In this document: in pieces, positions 11,927 through 22,942 of the stretch
Layout of the letters: the number at the start of each line of letters is the position of its first letter
Numbering within the stretch: the first letter of the stretch is position 1
NCBI GenBank assembly: GCA_031216915.1
Contig: CM062291.1
Coordinates: 36,646,484-36,710,483 of the forward strand
Reading direction: 5' to 3'
Length of the DNA: 64,000 nucleotides
Origin: Pictodentalium vernedei
Taxonomy: Eukaryota; Mollusca; Scaphopoda; Dentaliida; Dentaliidae
Translations under genes and position numbers: made by a program
Notes under the pieces: generated by a model
What the model was told of the DNA's origin: nothing
Seen by the model: the letters and a program-made list of their open reading frames with translations, nothing else
Database searches by the model: none

Positions 11927-12420
11927 GGCGCTACAAGAGGGGCCAGAGGGGCCTCCCCCCCCCCCCTAAATGTGAACTTTGCCCCCCCCCCCCCTCCCCA
12001 GTCCATCACACACACATTTTCAACGACCTAAAAATGTGGATATTTAACCTAAAAGCCACCCGAAAACTTAGTTTGGAAAATTCAATTTTTTAGTCATCTG
12101 GGAGGATAAAGCCGCCTCACCTCCCAGGGAGCTTCTCCTCCCAAATACAAAAAATAAAATCCCCCCCCCCCCCCCCCCCCCAGGAGAATAAAACTCTTCA
12201 GCAAACCTCCTTGGTCTATACGTGCACTAAAAATATAATGATATGATACACAGATCCCCCCCCCCCCCCCACCCAACGCAACATGCATTAGAAATGTGAT
12301 GATATGATACATCACGGACACCCCCCCCCCCCGCCTCCATGGGGAGAATGCACCCATCCCCCCCCCCCAGGTATCTCCACAACACACACACATACAAACC
12401 CTCACACCCCCCCTAAACAC
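11927..12420 (+). repeat. C-rich fragment of the 'cagtggcggcgct' hAT-type MITE family
   Basis: It starts 'cagtggcggcgctacaagaggggcc', the same end as the complete element at 26049-26686, followed by four C-runs and short CA-rich words. I cannot find the matching right end, so it is truncated or rearranged. It lies inside the 5.15 kb transposon. ORFs over the C-runs are artefacts. Confidence 0.6.
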
Positions 12421-12450
12421 ACTATTGTAGAGATATTTACAAAAAAAATA

Positions 12451-13068
12451 TCATTGGTGTTAAAGAGTGTCATTGGTGTAACAAAAAAGAGATAACACCA
12501 ATGACAGATAACACCAATGACAAAATACGACAATAATAATAATTTCTCCCTTTACCTATGCACAAGTTACAAATGGAGGGAAATACAATGTTTGAAAACA
12601 TGATTCCAAACCTTGTAATATTTTTATAATTTGTTCTGTCAAATTTTTAATTTGTTTACTGCTGTTACACCACTGACATTTAAAAAAACCTAACTACTAA
12701 ATATTGTCCAAGCAAGGCTGTTAATTTTTTTAAAAGTTACAAATACTCACCTCAAGTTTTTTTTTGTTTCATCAAGTGGATAAGCTAGCGCCATCTAGCA
12801 GTCACAGAGCCAAAAAATAGGGAGATGTAATTATTTTGCCCAGGTTTTCTTCTTCTGTTACTCCAATGACATAAAACTTCTGGACCAAAATATCCAACGC
12901 GATATCTCTTACAAAATGTGTTACAACCATTCAATACTGAACATAACATTTAATCCAGAATAAGTATTGACAAAAAATAGCTACTATTTTATTAACACAG
13001 TGGCATTTATCAGAAACATAACATATCAAGTTTTGTTAACATTAACCAGGACATGTAACACCAATGAC
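12451..13068. promoter_or_regulatory. Right subterminal cluster of the TAACACCAATGAC motif (7 copies)
   Basis: Copies lie at 12451-12462 and 12469-12482 (reverse), 12493-12505 and 12509-12521 (forward, exact), 12665-12677 and 12858-12870 (one change each), and 13056-13068 (exact). Spacing at the dense core is 16-18 bases, and both orientations occur. Nothing else is coding in 12540-13150. Confidence 0.7.
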
Positions 13069-13251
13069 ATTCCCCCACGACCATTCACAAAATCTCAGAA
13101 ATGATACAGAAAACACTCTTAATTTATGTTGTGATCTCTTTTTAATATTAATTTCATTGTTACCACACTCTCCAAAATAATAATTTTGCAAAATATTTCA
13201 AGTTAATGACATAGGACAGAAAAGCTACCCCAATTGAAGAATGACTCTTAT

Positions 13252-13731
13252 TTGTCTTGCCTCCAATGCCATAGTAATTTAGTTTGTGCATTAGCAAACT
13301 GTGACTGACTTTGTCGAATGCTTTCGAAAAGTCCATGATTAGGCAGTCGGTTTGTTTTCCTGTGTCCATATTACCGGTGATGTCGTTCATAAATTCTATT
13401 AGCTGGGTTTCACAGGAGAGGCCTTTCCTGAAGCCATGTTGTAGTGGGTAGAGTATATTGTGTGTGTCTGCATAGTTCATGATGTGGCTCGTTACTATAT
13501 GTTCCATAATTTTACAGCATATACATGTTAGCGAGACTGGGCGGTAGTTTACTGCCTCAAACCGTTTGCCCTTTTTAAATATTGGGCTTACGTTTGCCTG
13601 TTTCCATACATTGGGTAATTCTCCTGTTTCGTAGGACTGCCTAAATATCATAGTTAGGATTGGTGCGATGTCTGTTGATAGTTCTTTTAGCACTCTTGAA
13701 GTTATTTTGTCTGGACCAGCCGCCTTGTGTG
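13252..13731 (-). pseudogene. LINE reverse transcriptase, N-terminal part (interrupted copy)
   Basis: Minus-strand frame starting near 13731 with 'KAAGPDKI', then 'LPNVWKQANVSPIFKKG', 'NYRPVSLTCICCKIMEHIV', 'HGFRKGLSCETQL' and 'DCLIMDFSKAFDKVSH' (the first catalytic Asp box of the palm), ending 'YYGIGGKTNK'. It continues in frame into 8093-7040 once the transposon is removed. The endonuclease and everything upstream of the fingers are absent, so the copy is 5'-truncated at about 13731, as is usual for LINEs. Confidence 0.92.
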
Positions 13732-14725
13732 GACCTGCGTGGGGATGGAGTCAGGAAAGCTAAACAGTGTTTAGAGTGGTGGTTTGAGGGTGAAGACGAG
13801 GTCGTGTTATGAAAAGGAAAGGCGAGGAGTCTAGCTAATAGAAAATAGATGGTGATGTGGTAAGAAATGGATGTAGTATGGGAACTAGGTTCAGTGTGTA
13901 GGGGACTACGGGTAGTTTAGAGTGGAGCAGGAAGGTACTCTTCAATTGAGAAGAGAGAAATTCTATCGGGTGGTAGGGGTATAAGTTCAGTAAAAGTGGT
14001 GTGGTACAGAGGGGCAGCGGGTCATCAAAGCTATAACTTGTGGTAGCAGGAGGTAGTATCTTACGAGGACTGGGTAGGGTGGAATGTGACCGGATAGTCT
14101 GAACCGAACTAATCCGTGTTTCCTGGGGCCAAGGTGGAGGCTATTAGAGGCAGAGTGTATGGTATTGTTATGCATTCAGCGCCAGATCCTGCGATGGTGG
14201 TGGTACATGTGTTTGCAAATTATGTCGGTCGGAGAAAGGAGGCCAGTTCAGTTGATCGATCCTTACAAGAATTACAAAGTAGGAATTCAAGGATAATAGT
14301 GCTGATGGTCCTCCCAGTGATTTATGGGGGCGGAATTCAAGATTAGAGGTGTACTGATACTACAAAGATAGAATACCGTTCGTTGTCAACAGGGGGTCCT
14401 TTTGGGGTAAGCATGATTTTGTATGGTGTGAACGGTTTTCATCTAAGCCCAAGGGGTACGGGGGTGTTAGGAAGGAACATGTTACAGATGGTGGATCCTT
14501 TTTAGGCATGAGGCAGGGTGGGTGGGAAGCTATTAAATGTAAAAGCAGTTTGGAGAACGGAAAGTTATGAAGGATAGAAAACGGGGGAGTCCCTACGAAG
14601 AGGTATGAATAACACACCTCTAAGAAAGTCTTGTGTTTTCATGATAGGATAACCAACATTTGGGGTGTCTCCGTTGGAAATAAGTGAAATCGCTATCATT
14701 GGACAAACATGAAGAGAATCATGAT
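13732..14725. other. No feature recognised
   Basis: Moderately G-rich plus strand with no coding frame, tandem repeat or inverted end that I can support. Opposite-strand ORFs at 14360-14617 and 14565-14753 have no recognisable content. Confidence 0.4.
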
Positions 14726-14729
14726 GAAA

Positions 14730-14958
14730 CCCTTTACCCAACGTAACGCCCAAAACCGGCCAGCGCTGTTCACAAAAATCGCCAATTAATTTTCATTATT
14801 TTTTTAATTTTTTGTCTCAGAAACATAGGTTATGACCCCTCTTGGAACGAGCTTGTATCACACAAAACCCTATGTTTTTGAGACAAAAAATTAAAAAAAG
14901 TTAGTTACTCAAGAATTTTTTTTGGCAAGTGTCGTCTGCTTTCCATTTAGGTGAAGGG
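14730..14958. mobile_element. piggyBac-like MITE (CCCTTTACCCAAC family, subfamily A), damaged
   Basis: It starts 'ccctttacccaacgtaac', has the arm 'gtctcagaaacataggttatgacccct' mirrored by 'ccctatgtttttgagac', and ends '...aggtgaaggg' followed by TTAA (14959-14962). The left flank is TGAA rather than TTAA. There is no coding capacity. Confidence 0.8.
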
Positions 14959-14962
14959 TTAA

Positions 14963-16149
14963 TAGACCCAAAGAAACATGGGTTAGACACGATGAATGGG
15001 TTGACCAGATCATGGTGTACGCTTGGTTTGGAGCAGGACAAGCGCAAATGCACAAAAAGAGAGGAGGGTTAGGTATGTACACCAAACAGGACTTAAGCCT
15101 TGTGATTTGTAAATACAACAATTAATAATATAAAGGTATATGGTTAATGTTTGAATCTGCCCTCCATGGACAATGAGACCTCGAATTATTTATGATAAAT
15201 CGGATAATTGTCGCTAGTAAACCTCATTCCATTGTGCACTATCTTGTCCGCCTAAATATTTTTCGGCCTTTTCTGCGACTTCTCCAAGTTATCATGAACA
15301 ACCCAAGAACACCCAACGGTCATGTAATACACCACTTTAAAGCTTATTCATTCCCCTTTCCATTGATACTGGGTATTGTTGGATACGTTGTGTGAATCAA
15401 ATTTGGGGGGGGGGGGGGGGGGGGGGTATAACGAAGATGAGTGCTATCGTTTTCGAAAAGCGAGTTGTTTACCTTGTCAATATTTGTATACCATTACAGG
15501 GGCACGTCAGCATAGATTCAAAAATGGTATCAAATATCATTTTTCTTTCGGTTTCCCAGTTTGTGCCGAGTACCTGTGCACCAGACGTACATACGAGCGA
15601 ATCTGTTTTTGTTTACACGATCATCGGTGGGCGGTACTTCCGCTATCAATTTTATCGCCGAAACGAAATGAAAAAAAGAAACTGAGCCTTTTTCCGTTTT
15701 AATAATAAAATAGCATACTATTTCGAGTTATGCATGCTTTATTAACATAAGACAATGCATGTTTGTTAATTTTTGGCATCTTATGAGGTAAACCCATTTA
15801 AAAACATAATAAATAATTGCCACTTCCATTTCACTTTTCTCGAGGCGACGTGCGATAAATTTAGGCAAGTTTGCATTCAGGTCGACGTCACCAAAGGTCA
15901 ATGGGGACGTAGTTCTACTGTAGGTATAAATTTTTACTATTGAAATCCCATTGCAGGCGTGTTCATCACGGTTGGTGTATAAAGCTAAAATTTATGTCAC
16001 AGGCTTTTCATATATAGTAGAATAGGTAATCATGGTATAAATGGAAATAAATGACGAAAGTATTTCTGAGTTAGACAGTGAACACAATCTGATAACAGTT
16101 TGTTGAGGTTTTTCCGATACTTTCGACAGTCAGAGTATCCTCGTGTCGG
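14963..16149. other. No gene recognised; long G-run
   Basis: It contains a 23-base G-run at about 15404-15426. Two overlapping plus-strand ORFs (15376-15702 and 15392-15685) read through the same bases and match nothing I know. Confidence 0.4.
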
Positions 16150-16156
16150 GCAATTT

Positions 16157-16401
16157 TACGAGAGGAGGAACCTGGAGTATCCGAGGACAACTACCCAGAA
16201 GCGGCGGTGGAACTGCTCTACACCCAACGTACTAACTCCGCATAAGCAGGGTTAGCCTTGGTTGAAGACAACTGCATCACCAACGTGCAATTTGCCTTAG
16301 TACATAGTCCCACGTGGCCCAATGACACAGCACTGCTAGTTAGGATCCAAACGCCGATCTTTTGGTTTGAAGCCCAATGCTCTAACCGTACTCCCCAATA
16401 A
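16157..16401 (-). mobile_element. Decayed tRNA-SINE body, minus strand
   Basis: On the minus strand the order 'gcagtTgtcttcaaccaaggctaaccctgcttatgcggagttagtacgt' and the downstream 'gtactcc..ggttcctcc' match the SINE body of the copies at 47412 and 48907 with many changes. No target duplication is visible. It is an older copy of the family. Confidence 0.65.
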
Positions 16402-17455
16402 CACTCGGGGTTGGGGGCAATAGTATAGCAAAACACATGGCGTTCTTTGACCCTTTACCTAACATGAAAAGCAGACGACGCTTACATATAAAATTATTGA
16501 ATAACTGATTTTTACGCCCAAAAACATAGCTTATGACCCCCATTGGAACGAGTCGGTCATACAAACTGGAGGTCGGTAGTACCAGTCGGGATGATAGCTC
16601 AGAAACCTCAAAACCAAGACATTTTGGAAAATTATTTGTTGACAAATAAAATATACACGAATAGTTGTCCCGACGCAGCTTCTTATTATTAAATCAGCAC
16701 ATAACGTACTGGCACCCAAAATTCGCCTTCCACCAACAGCACATATTGAATATTCCAGCTGTGTCACCAATAAGGCATGCCTTTGACAGATTTCTGATTG
16801 GGGAACCAACTTTCTACTGTTTTGGCTCACAAAGAAGTTAGTTGCCGAACATTCAGTCTAAAAACAAGTTTTAATCAAAATCGATCTATTCTGGAATTTG
16901 AGTTATTCTGTTTGTCGTGAGTGTCTTACCTCCTCATCCTCTGCGGGTACGATCGACTTCAAACACGGCAGGTGTATGTAATTCTATCCGAGATAACTAA
17001 ATCAAGACGTTTGGTGGAAATATTTTGCGTTATTTGTGAAGACTGGTATTGTGTCAAAGATGGGGATTATTTAGTGTGGGTAGCGTTCTATGGTATAAGG
17101 GAGATAACTCGAAACTGAATTCTCCTTTTATTGGCGTGATGAGACTGGATCAGATTTTTAAAATATTCATCCCTGAAATAGTACCAATCCTGGAAATAAG
17201 CAATCTGTCATTTGCATAATGAGGTACCCTGTGCAGGCTATCATCACCAAATTCACTCTTTGGGAACCTCCTTCTGCAGATGACAGTCTGCGTATTTTCA
17301 AGCTTGAATGGTACCAATCGAAAAAACCCGCGTCTACAAGCATAAATAATGTTCCTCGAATTTTGCAAAAGTTTCCAACAAAAAGTCTCAAATTATCTCA
17401 GCAAAAGCTTCGGTATGTGTGATGGGGTGGGGTGCTGATCCTCGCCCTCGTATCC
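16402..17455. other. No gene; contains a dispersed palindromic repeat
   Basis: The stretch 17205-17295 ('tcatttgcataatgaggtaccctgtgcaggctatcatcaccaaattcactct...ttctgcagatgacagtctgcgtattttc') shares words and order with 62515-62720, so it is a dispersed repeat. Nothing else is recognised. Confidence 0.45.
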
Positions 17456-17789
17456 AGTGGCGAAGCTAGAATTCTCAAATAAGGGGGAGGGGAGGGGGCT
17501 CCATGACGTGGCGTAGATGTGACCCGAGGCCCGAAGGGCGAGCGGATGACGGATCTGGGTGAGATGTCCCCTCCCTACAGTTGGATCCCCAGGAAAGTCA
17601 GTTTTAAAAATCTAGTGCTCGGAGAGTGAATCTGAAGTAAAATTTGCTTCCAACTGGAGGTAATTATCTGTGCCAGGAATGAACGTTCCCCAACACCAAA
17701 CACTTTATCGGTGTTTTGGCATTAATTTGGGTGTAATACGTGATAGATGGGTGAAAAAATGGACCAGACATTCGCCAAGCCGTGACTTC

Positions 17790-18470
17790 TGGGGAAGTCT
17801 TTCTTTCATGTCTTCACTCGACGATGGTCAAGGAACAAATGAGCATTCGAGGAACCAACGAAGGCGCGCAGGAAGGTTTGAGGCACGCCCCCTTCAGCCC
17901 TTCTCTGAAGTTTGAAGTTTTTCGCATATGCCGACCCAGATAGGAAGCAGCGGAGGAGGAAAGACTGGTGGAAGGTGCTTTTCTGTTCTTCATGATGTTC
18001 TTAGTTGAGCTGATATCCGATATCCCCCCTCGGGTGAGGACCAGTGTGGGGGGGGGGGGGGGGTGGTCTTCTCTACAAAGGTGCTGCCTCTCCCCGAGGG
18101 CAGTGAGTTGGTGTTTTCAGGCAAGTATAGTCTGCCGCTTAAAATTTTCCCGAGACCTTCATTGGTAAGTATAGTCTGCCTCTGGCGATTATAGGAGAGG
18201 ATGAGCTGGCTTCTGCCCACAGGCTTTTCTTTGAAGGAGTGAGCCGAGACACGTATAAAATAAACAGCACCTTTCGGGGACCAAACAAACAAAGACCCGA
18301 ACTTTCCTGGTTCGGGGGCAGGCCTGCATATTAACCTATCTGGCCAGGGCTTGAGTGCGGACTTAGTGGCGTTACAAAAAGGCTGGAGGAGGGACGCAGG
18401 ACCAATGCTCGCCTCCCTGGAGGTGGGTAACCACCTCTGGGGATGGAATGAAGGATGATCAGAGTCCATA
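17790..18470 (+). repeat. Dispersed repeat, copy 1 of a direct pair
   Basis: Words from 'atgtcttcactcgacgatggtcaaggaacaaatga' through 'caagtatagtctgcc' (twice) and 'gacccgaactttcctggttcgggggcaggc' recur in the same order at 20425-21085. The two copies lie 2 kb apart with a LINE fragment between them. A G-run sits at about 18048-18063. I see no LTR signals (no TG...CA ends, primer site or polypurine tract). Confidence 0.7.
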
Positions 18471-19200
18471 GCGGTTACTAAGTATCCATAGCGGTTATAA
18501 TGAATCCGTAACGGTTATTGCCGGAAAAAATAATCTGTGGGTACCTGCTAAATGGAAGAAAACTGAATTAGTATGTTGTATTCAAGTGATATAGTGATGT
18601 AGTTTTATTCTGAAAAAGGGAGGAAAAAAAGAAATAAAAAAATGGAAGAAAGAGGTCAGCTGGCCCAGCAGTGGGCGTGTGGGGAAGGCAGCCTAGGTAT
18701 GCACCTTAGTCATGGCTATGCCGTATCACTGCCTGAACTTGGGTCCTTGTTGATTGGAAGATAGCAGCCTATTAATCCTTATATGCCACACCCGAGAGTG
18801 TTTGCTGCCTCCGAACATCCTCGTTGTCTGAGATGTTTTTGTATTTATTTAACAGAGGGGTGGGTTTTTTATTTTTGGTGGGGGAGGGTGTTTTACATTT
18901 GCTTATAGATAGTAGACGGAGGAGATGTGGGGTGAACGGCCTACAATCCTTGTATGCCACACCCAATGGTGTTTGCTGCTAGATTCCCCGTGTGTTTTAC
19001 TTAGTTGCGTGCCTATTGATTTAGGGCTATTTTGGTTTAAGAATAGACGTCACGGCCATCCTGAACGACAGAGGACCAGGAGCGGCCTGTCGGGAGGGCC
19101 TGAACTCACATGGGTTCAGGTCCTCCCGGCCCTGTCGGTCCTGCAGCGGTTCTAGGAGTAGTTCTTATTTGTCGAGTAGATCATTTCATGGCATTTTCTG
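18471..19200. other. No gene recognised
   Basis: It contains a short inverted pair of 'ccttatatgccacacccgagagtgtttgctgc' (about 18776) and 'ccttgtatgccacacccaatggtgtttgctgc' (about 18948), which are direct copies 172 bases apart, and a local 'ccgggagg/cctcccgg' inverted pair at 19088-19130. Confidence 0.4.
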
Positions 19201-19239
19201 TTTTTATCAGCTGGCACAGATGTCGTGTAATTCTGATAT

Positions 19240-19955
19240 TAGGTTGCTGTCTTTCAGGCGAGCGTGATTTTTTTTGCGGCTAGCATTGTTAGGAGGTCCT
19301 TTAAACTTGTGATGCCGGTGTGACAGGAATGATAGTTCGTAGGAACGTTAGTCCCTCTGGACTATTATTCCACGGAATTATAGTCCTAGGTCTACCATTT
19401 CTAGGAATAGTAGTCCAGCGGACTACTATTCTTAGAAATGGTAGACCTAGGACTATAATTCCGCGGAATAATAGTCCAGAGGGACTAATTTTCCTACGGA
19501 CTATCATTCCTGTCACACCGGCCCTTTCGAGGAATTGTTTGATTGGGGTGCTCCAGGGGGTGCGGAGGGCTACCCTAAGCGCGTGGATCTGGACTCTTTG
19601 AAGTTTGTAGATGTTGGATTTGCATGTTTCACTGATGACTGCCTCGTTAGCGCCCCAGGAGGTACCACGAAGCATTTTCGGCAGATTAATGCGTTTTGTA
19701 GCTTTTGTGGTGGTATTATTGGTGTGTTTGTTGAAGGTCATTTTGTAATCAAGGGTAATGCCAAGGAATTTTGCCTCTGTGCATTCTGGGAGGACATTAT
19801 CCTGTAGTTTGGGGTCAAAGTCTCGATTCTTCCACTTTCGTGTGAAGGTGATTCTTTGGGTTTTGTTTACATTAAGCTTAATTCTCCATTTCGCACAACA
19901 ATACTCGAGGTCCTTCAGTGCGCGTTGAAGGCTGAGCGTTCGGTATCGTGTCCAT
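19240..19955 (-). pseudogene. Second LINE: reverse transcriptase palm-to-C-terminus fragment, interrupted
   Basis: The minus strand from about 19955 reads 'CCAKWRIKLNVNKTQRITFTRK', then 'EAKFLGITLDYKMTFNKH', 'MLRGTSWGANEAVI', 'VQIHALRVALRTPWSTPIKQFLERAG', and, after the palindrome 19319-19517 is skipped, 'ITSLKDLLTMLAAKKITLA' and a stop. This is the thumb and C-terminus of a Jockey-type RT and differs from the LINE at 7-13 kb. The catalytic boxes upstream are missing. Confidence 0.85.
19319..19517. mobile_element. 199-bp near-perfect palindromic insertion with CCGG duplication
   Basis: It begins 'tgtgacaggaatgatagt' and ends with the complement. The arms of about 97 bases mirror each other with only a few changes ('ctaggtctaccatttctag' repeated inverted around 'tagtccagcggacta'). 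It is flanked by CCGG at 19315-19318 and 19518-19521. Removing it plus one CCGG restores the LINE frame 'ERAGITSL'. It has no coding role; the similar ORFs on both strands are a consequence of symmetry. TG...CA ends with a 4-bp duplication allow several DDE families, and I do not assign one. Confidence 0.9.
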
Positions 19956-20424
19956 CCCTTTTATACTTTCCCAGAGTTTCTGCTAGAACCGGTGTGATGA
20001 GCGACGAGAGACAATAACATTTCCGCAACGGACCTCTTTTTAAATCGGTAGAAATTCCATCATATGTGAGCAGCTTCAATACACTATCGTGTTCTCACAG
20101 GTCACTGTATTCTGTTGCATTCAGCAGTATCCTGTCTTCGAGGTTGTTGACTGCACATCTGCATAAACACATAATCAAATCTTCGCGGGCTGCTTGTAGA
20201 ACGGTATCTGTCCCTTTTTTGTTCGTATCACACAAAAAAACTCCAAGGCTTCTATATTTCTCTTCATCAGTGGGAGTAGGTCTTCAGTATCTCTCCGTGA
20301 ATGGTACTTCTCTTCTCGATCTGCCTTGATATCTCTTTCTCTTCGTGGACAGAAATGGTCGTCATGCCTCTTTCTGTGGTCTGGTCGGGAAAACCTTTTG
20401 GCACAATATCTACGGAGCCGAGTA

Positions 20425-21085
20425 TTCCGCATGTCTTCATTCGACGATGGTCAGGACACAAATGATCTTAAAGCAGATGAAATGGTTTCGCGCGCCGAAG
20501 GCTCGCCGGGATGGTGTGGGGCAAGCCCCTTTCGACCCTCTTTAACTGTTGAATATGGTTCCATGCAACATGTCCGGGCGCGTCAGAGGAGGAAAAGGTG
20601 GGATACTCAGCGAATGTCCGGTCATGGTGTTCTTGGGAGTTGTGGTGGTCTTCTGATGTTCTTTGATCAAGACCCTCGGGCGAGGACCAGTGCGAGATGG
20701 AGGCCTATCAGCAATAGTGCTACCTCTCCCCAAGGGCACAGTGTTGGTATTTCAAGCAAGTATAGTCTGCAACTTATGGGAGGATCTTTTGTGGTGGGCC
20801 ATCATTGGCAAGTATAGTCTGCCTCAGGTAATCGATGGTGGTTAAGGAGGCTTCTGTGTTGGATTCTGTTTTCAGGGTTGCATCAGATCGAGAAGAAAAA
20901 ACAACACTGGCCCCTTTCGGGGACCACCAAGAGAAAGACCCGAACTTCCCTGGTTCGGGGGCAGGCATGCATATTAACATATTTGGCCGGGACATGAATG
21001 TGGGAGTTTACAAAAAGGGACAACAAGTGGGACACAGGACCAACGCTCGCCTCCCAGGAGCTTAAAGCCGAGCCCGCACCCATTT
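20425..21085 (+). repeat. Dispersed repeat, copy 2 of a direct pair
   Basis: Same word order as 17790-18470, including 'ttcattcgacgatggtcaggacacaaatga', 'caagtatagtctgc' twice, and 'gacccgaacttccctggttcgggggcaggc'. It also carries a 'cgcgccgaaggctcgccgggatggtgtgggg' segment related to the fold-back ends at 2665 and 5730 and to 34262-34312. ORFs here are not supported as genes. Confidence 0.7.
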
Positions 21086-21269
21086 TATACTTCTCCCACC
21101 CGAACTACCCGGATGTAGCGTGAAGTACCCGAATGTGGAGGGCACGCGTTTCTGCGACAGCTATATTCAAAATATGTCTCCTTACGGAATGCCACTATGA
21201 GAATCCCTTTTGGAAAAAAACGTCTATGGTTATGGAATCCCTTTTTTCCGAGATGAGCATTATAAGAGT

Positions 21270-22420
21270 CATATGTGGAGATACTTGTTCGAGTAATTGC
21301 TCTCTAGCTTATTTGCTCAGAGGGATTGGAGTTGTTTGAGCATTTGACTTTTCAGTAATTGTCCTAGAACTTATTAGGGGAACTTGGAATAGATAGTAGT
21401 GGAATGCTAGTGATATGAACTGGGGCACTTAGCGGCATTAATGTACTAAAAACCATAGTAGTGTCACAAGTTAGTAATGGTTAAGACACACGACAGATAA
21501 GTGGTACCCAATAGTAATGGTACAGGGCCTTAACCCTTTGAACTCGTAAGACCGATTTTTCAGTCCAAGGCCTAATTTCGTCCCTTTTTGTTTTATTATA
21601 AGAGGGCTATACATGGGGTGTTGATGATAAAATAATATCTGCAGTCTGCAGCCAGATGGCTGCAGATTGCAGTTATTATTTTATCCGCCCTCTATATTGA
21701 TATTCAACTTATCCATCTCACTATAAGTGAACACAGAGGCGATCCCATTCCAGGAAACGAGGATTTAAAGGGTGAATGGTACAATGGTTAATGTTGGTAG
21801 AACACTATACTACTGGGTGAATACAATACACAGACTGATCATTGGACGGATGGTAGTGACTATGGACAAGTAGTGGCAAACAGTAGTGGAATGATAGTGG
21901 TGTGAACTGGGACTCGTAGCGGAATTTATGTACAAAGAGCTGCAGTAGTGCCACACGTTAGTAATGGTTGATTCACAGGACAGAATAGTGGTAGCCAATA
22001 CAAGGACTTAATGACACAAGACTGAAATGTTGGTAGAACACCATACTAAGTTGATTACAATAGAGGTTAATCAAAGGACAGATAGTGGTGACCATGGACA
22101 AATGATAGCCTTGGAGCTATGAAGGTGATGAATGGTCTAGAAGCCGGGCGTTGTATAGGCGCTATGAGCCATAAATGAGTTGGAGTCATGTTGCAGGTAT
22201 CCTTAAATACCGAGATGTGTCGTAGAGAAGTATTGGTAGACACTCGATCGAGTAATTTCTCTATAGCTCATTTGCTCGATGAGATTCGAGTCGCAAGTGT
22301 ATTTACTCATGGAGCAATTATTCGATGGCTTATACGATGGGATTCTAGTTGTTTGAGCAACTCTCGGTCCTATAGCACTACCTGCTACAATTATAAGCCC
22401 CAGATTGTGGCTTTGCCGGG
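21270..22420 (+). repeat. Degenerate tandem duplication, about 0.45 to 1 kb scale
   Basis: 'tagtggaatgctagtgatatgaactggggcacttagcggcattaatgtac' (about 21399) recurs as 'agtggaatgatagtggtgtgaactgggactcgtagcggaatttatgtac' (about 21882). 'cgagtaattgctctctagcttatttgctc' (about 21291) recurs at about 22248. The copies are diverged and interrupted by the MITE at 21534-21772. There is no gene. Confidence 0.6.
21534..21772. mobile_element. Second TTAA-type MITE family (CCCTTTGAACTCG)
   Basis: The left end 'ccctttgaactcgt' follows TTAA (21530-21533), and the right end reads, inverted, 'ccctttaaatcctcgt'. The centre is a palindrome around 'ctgcagccagatggctgcag'. The ends resemble, but are distinct from, the CCCTTTACCCAAC family. 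It is probably also a piggyBac-type non-autonomous element. Confidence 0.6.
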
Positions 22421-22804
22421 TCCGTTTCGGTGATTTTTTGTGATTTGAAGAGATTGTTGGGTTTTTATGGTAATTCTACGAAGTAAACGGGGATTTTGCA
22501 GGATTCTGAATCAATAAAGTACTTCCGTTTAAACGAGCACACCTTCCGAACACAGCCCCGTCATGTTGTAGGCCTTTGGGTCACATAGCAAACACGTGCT
22601 GCTATAGAAACCAAGATGGCGGCCTCCAGTGTACAAAATGGACGATGAAAACACGTATCATCCTAACAACACGTGCTGCACATGCGCACTAAGATCACGT
22701 ATCACTATGGGGATGACGTCACAAAATGGTCGCTCACGTGGGCTACCACGTCAACCAAACATAGCGTAAGTAGGTCATGTGACTATGGTATCACATCCTG
22801 GGTC

Positions 22805-22900
22805 CAAGATGGTCCGGTCCTCTGTCAAGGCGGTTCAGGTTATTCCGGTCCAGTACTCATGTCTGGACCGGTCCAAAGCGGTCCGGTCCACTCGTATGTT
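22805..22900. repeat. GGTCCGG-rich dispersed repeat (also 23580-23670)
   Basis: Clustered 'ggtccggtcc', 'ggaccggtcc' and 'aagcggtccggtcca' words. A second cluster with the same words lies at 23580-23670, and the two may have been one block before the MITEs between them inserted. No coding frame. Confidence 0.5.
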
Positions 22901-22942
22901 ATTAAATTGACCGTTTTCTCAAACTTCTTAACCTATATATTA

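Larger units (their letters stand above)
8094..13247 (-). mobile_element. 5.15 kb DNA transposon inserted in a LINE
   Basis: It is bounded by 29-base inverted ends beginning 'gagtcattcttcaa', which I align with two mismatches (8094-8122 and the complement of 13219-13247). It is flanked by TTAT at 8090-8093 and 13248-13251. Removing the element plus one TTAT restores an uninterrupted LINE frame, so the boundary is accurate to the base. Inside are a decayed minus-strand transposase (8966-10906) and eleven copies of TAACACCAATGAC-like words clustered in the outer quarters. A 4-bp TTAT duplication, or TTA if the first base of one end is not counted, does not let me name the superfamily; PIF/Harbinger (3 bp) and Academ or Sola-like (3-4 bp) are alternatives. 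It contains a younger C-rich insertion at about 11927-12420. Confidence 0.9.

Noticed and set aside
19301-19741. Two similar proteins on opposite strands at 19.3-19.7 kb
   Set aside because: The similarity comes from the palindrome 19319-19517. Only the minus-strand part outside it is real LINE coding sequence.
17790-21085. LTR retrotransposon
   Set aside because: The direct pair lacks TG...CA ends, primer-binding site and polypurine tract, and the material between is a non-LTR LINE on the opposite strand.
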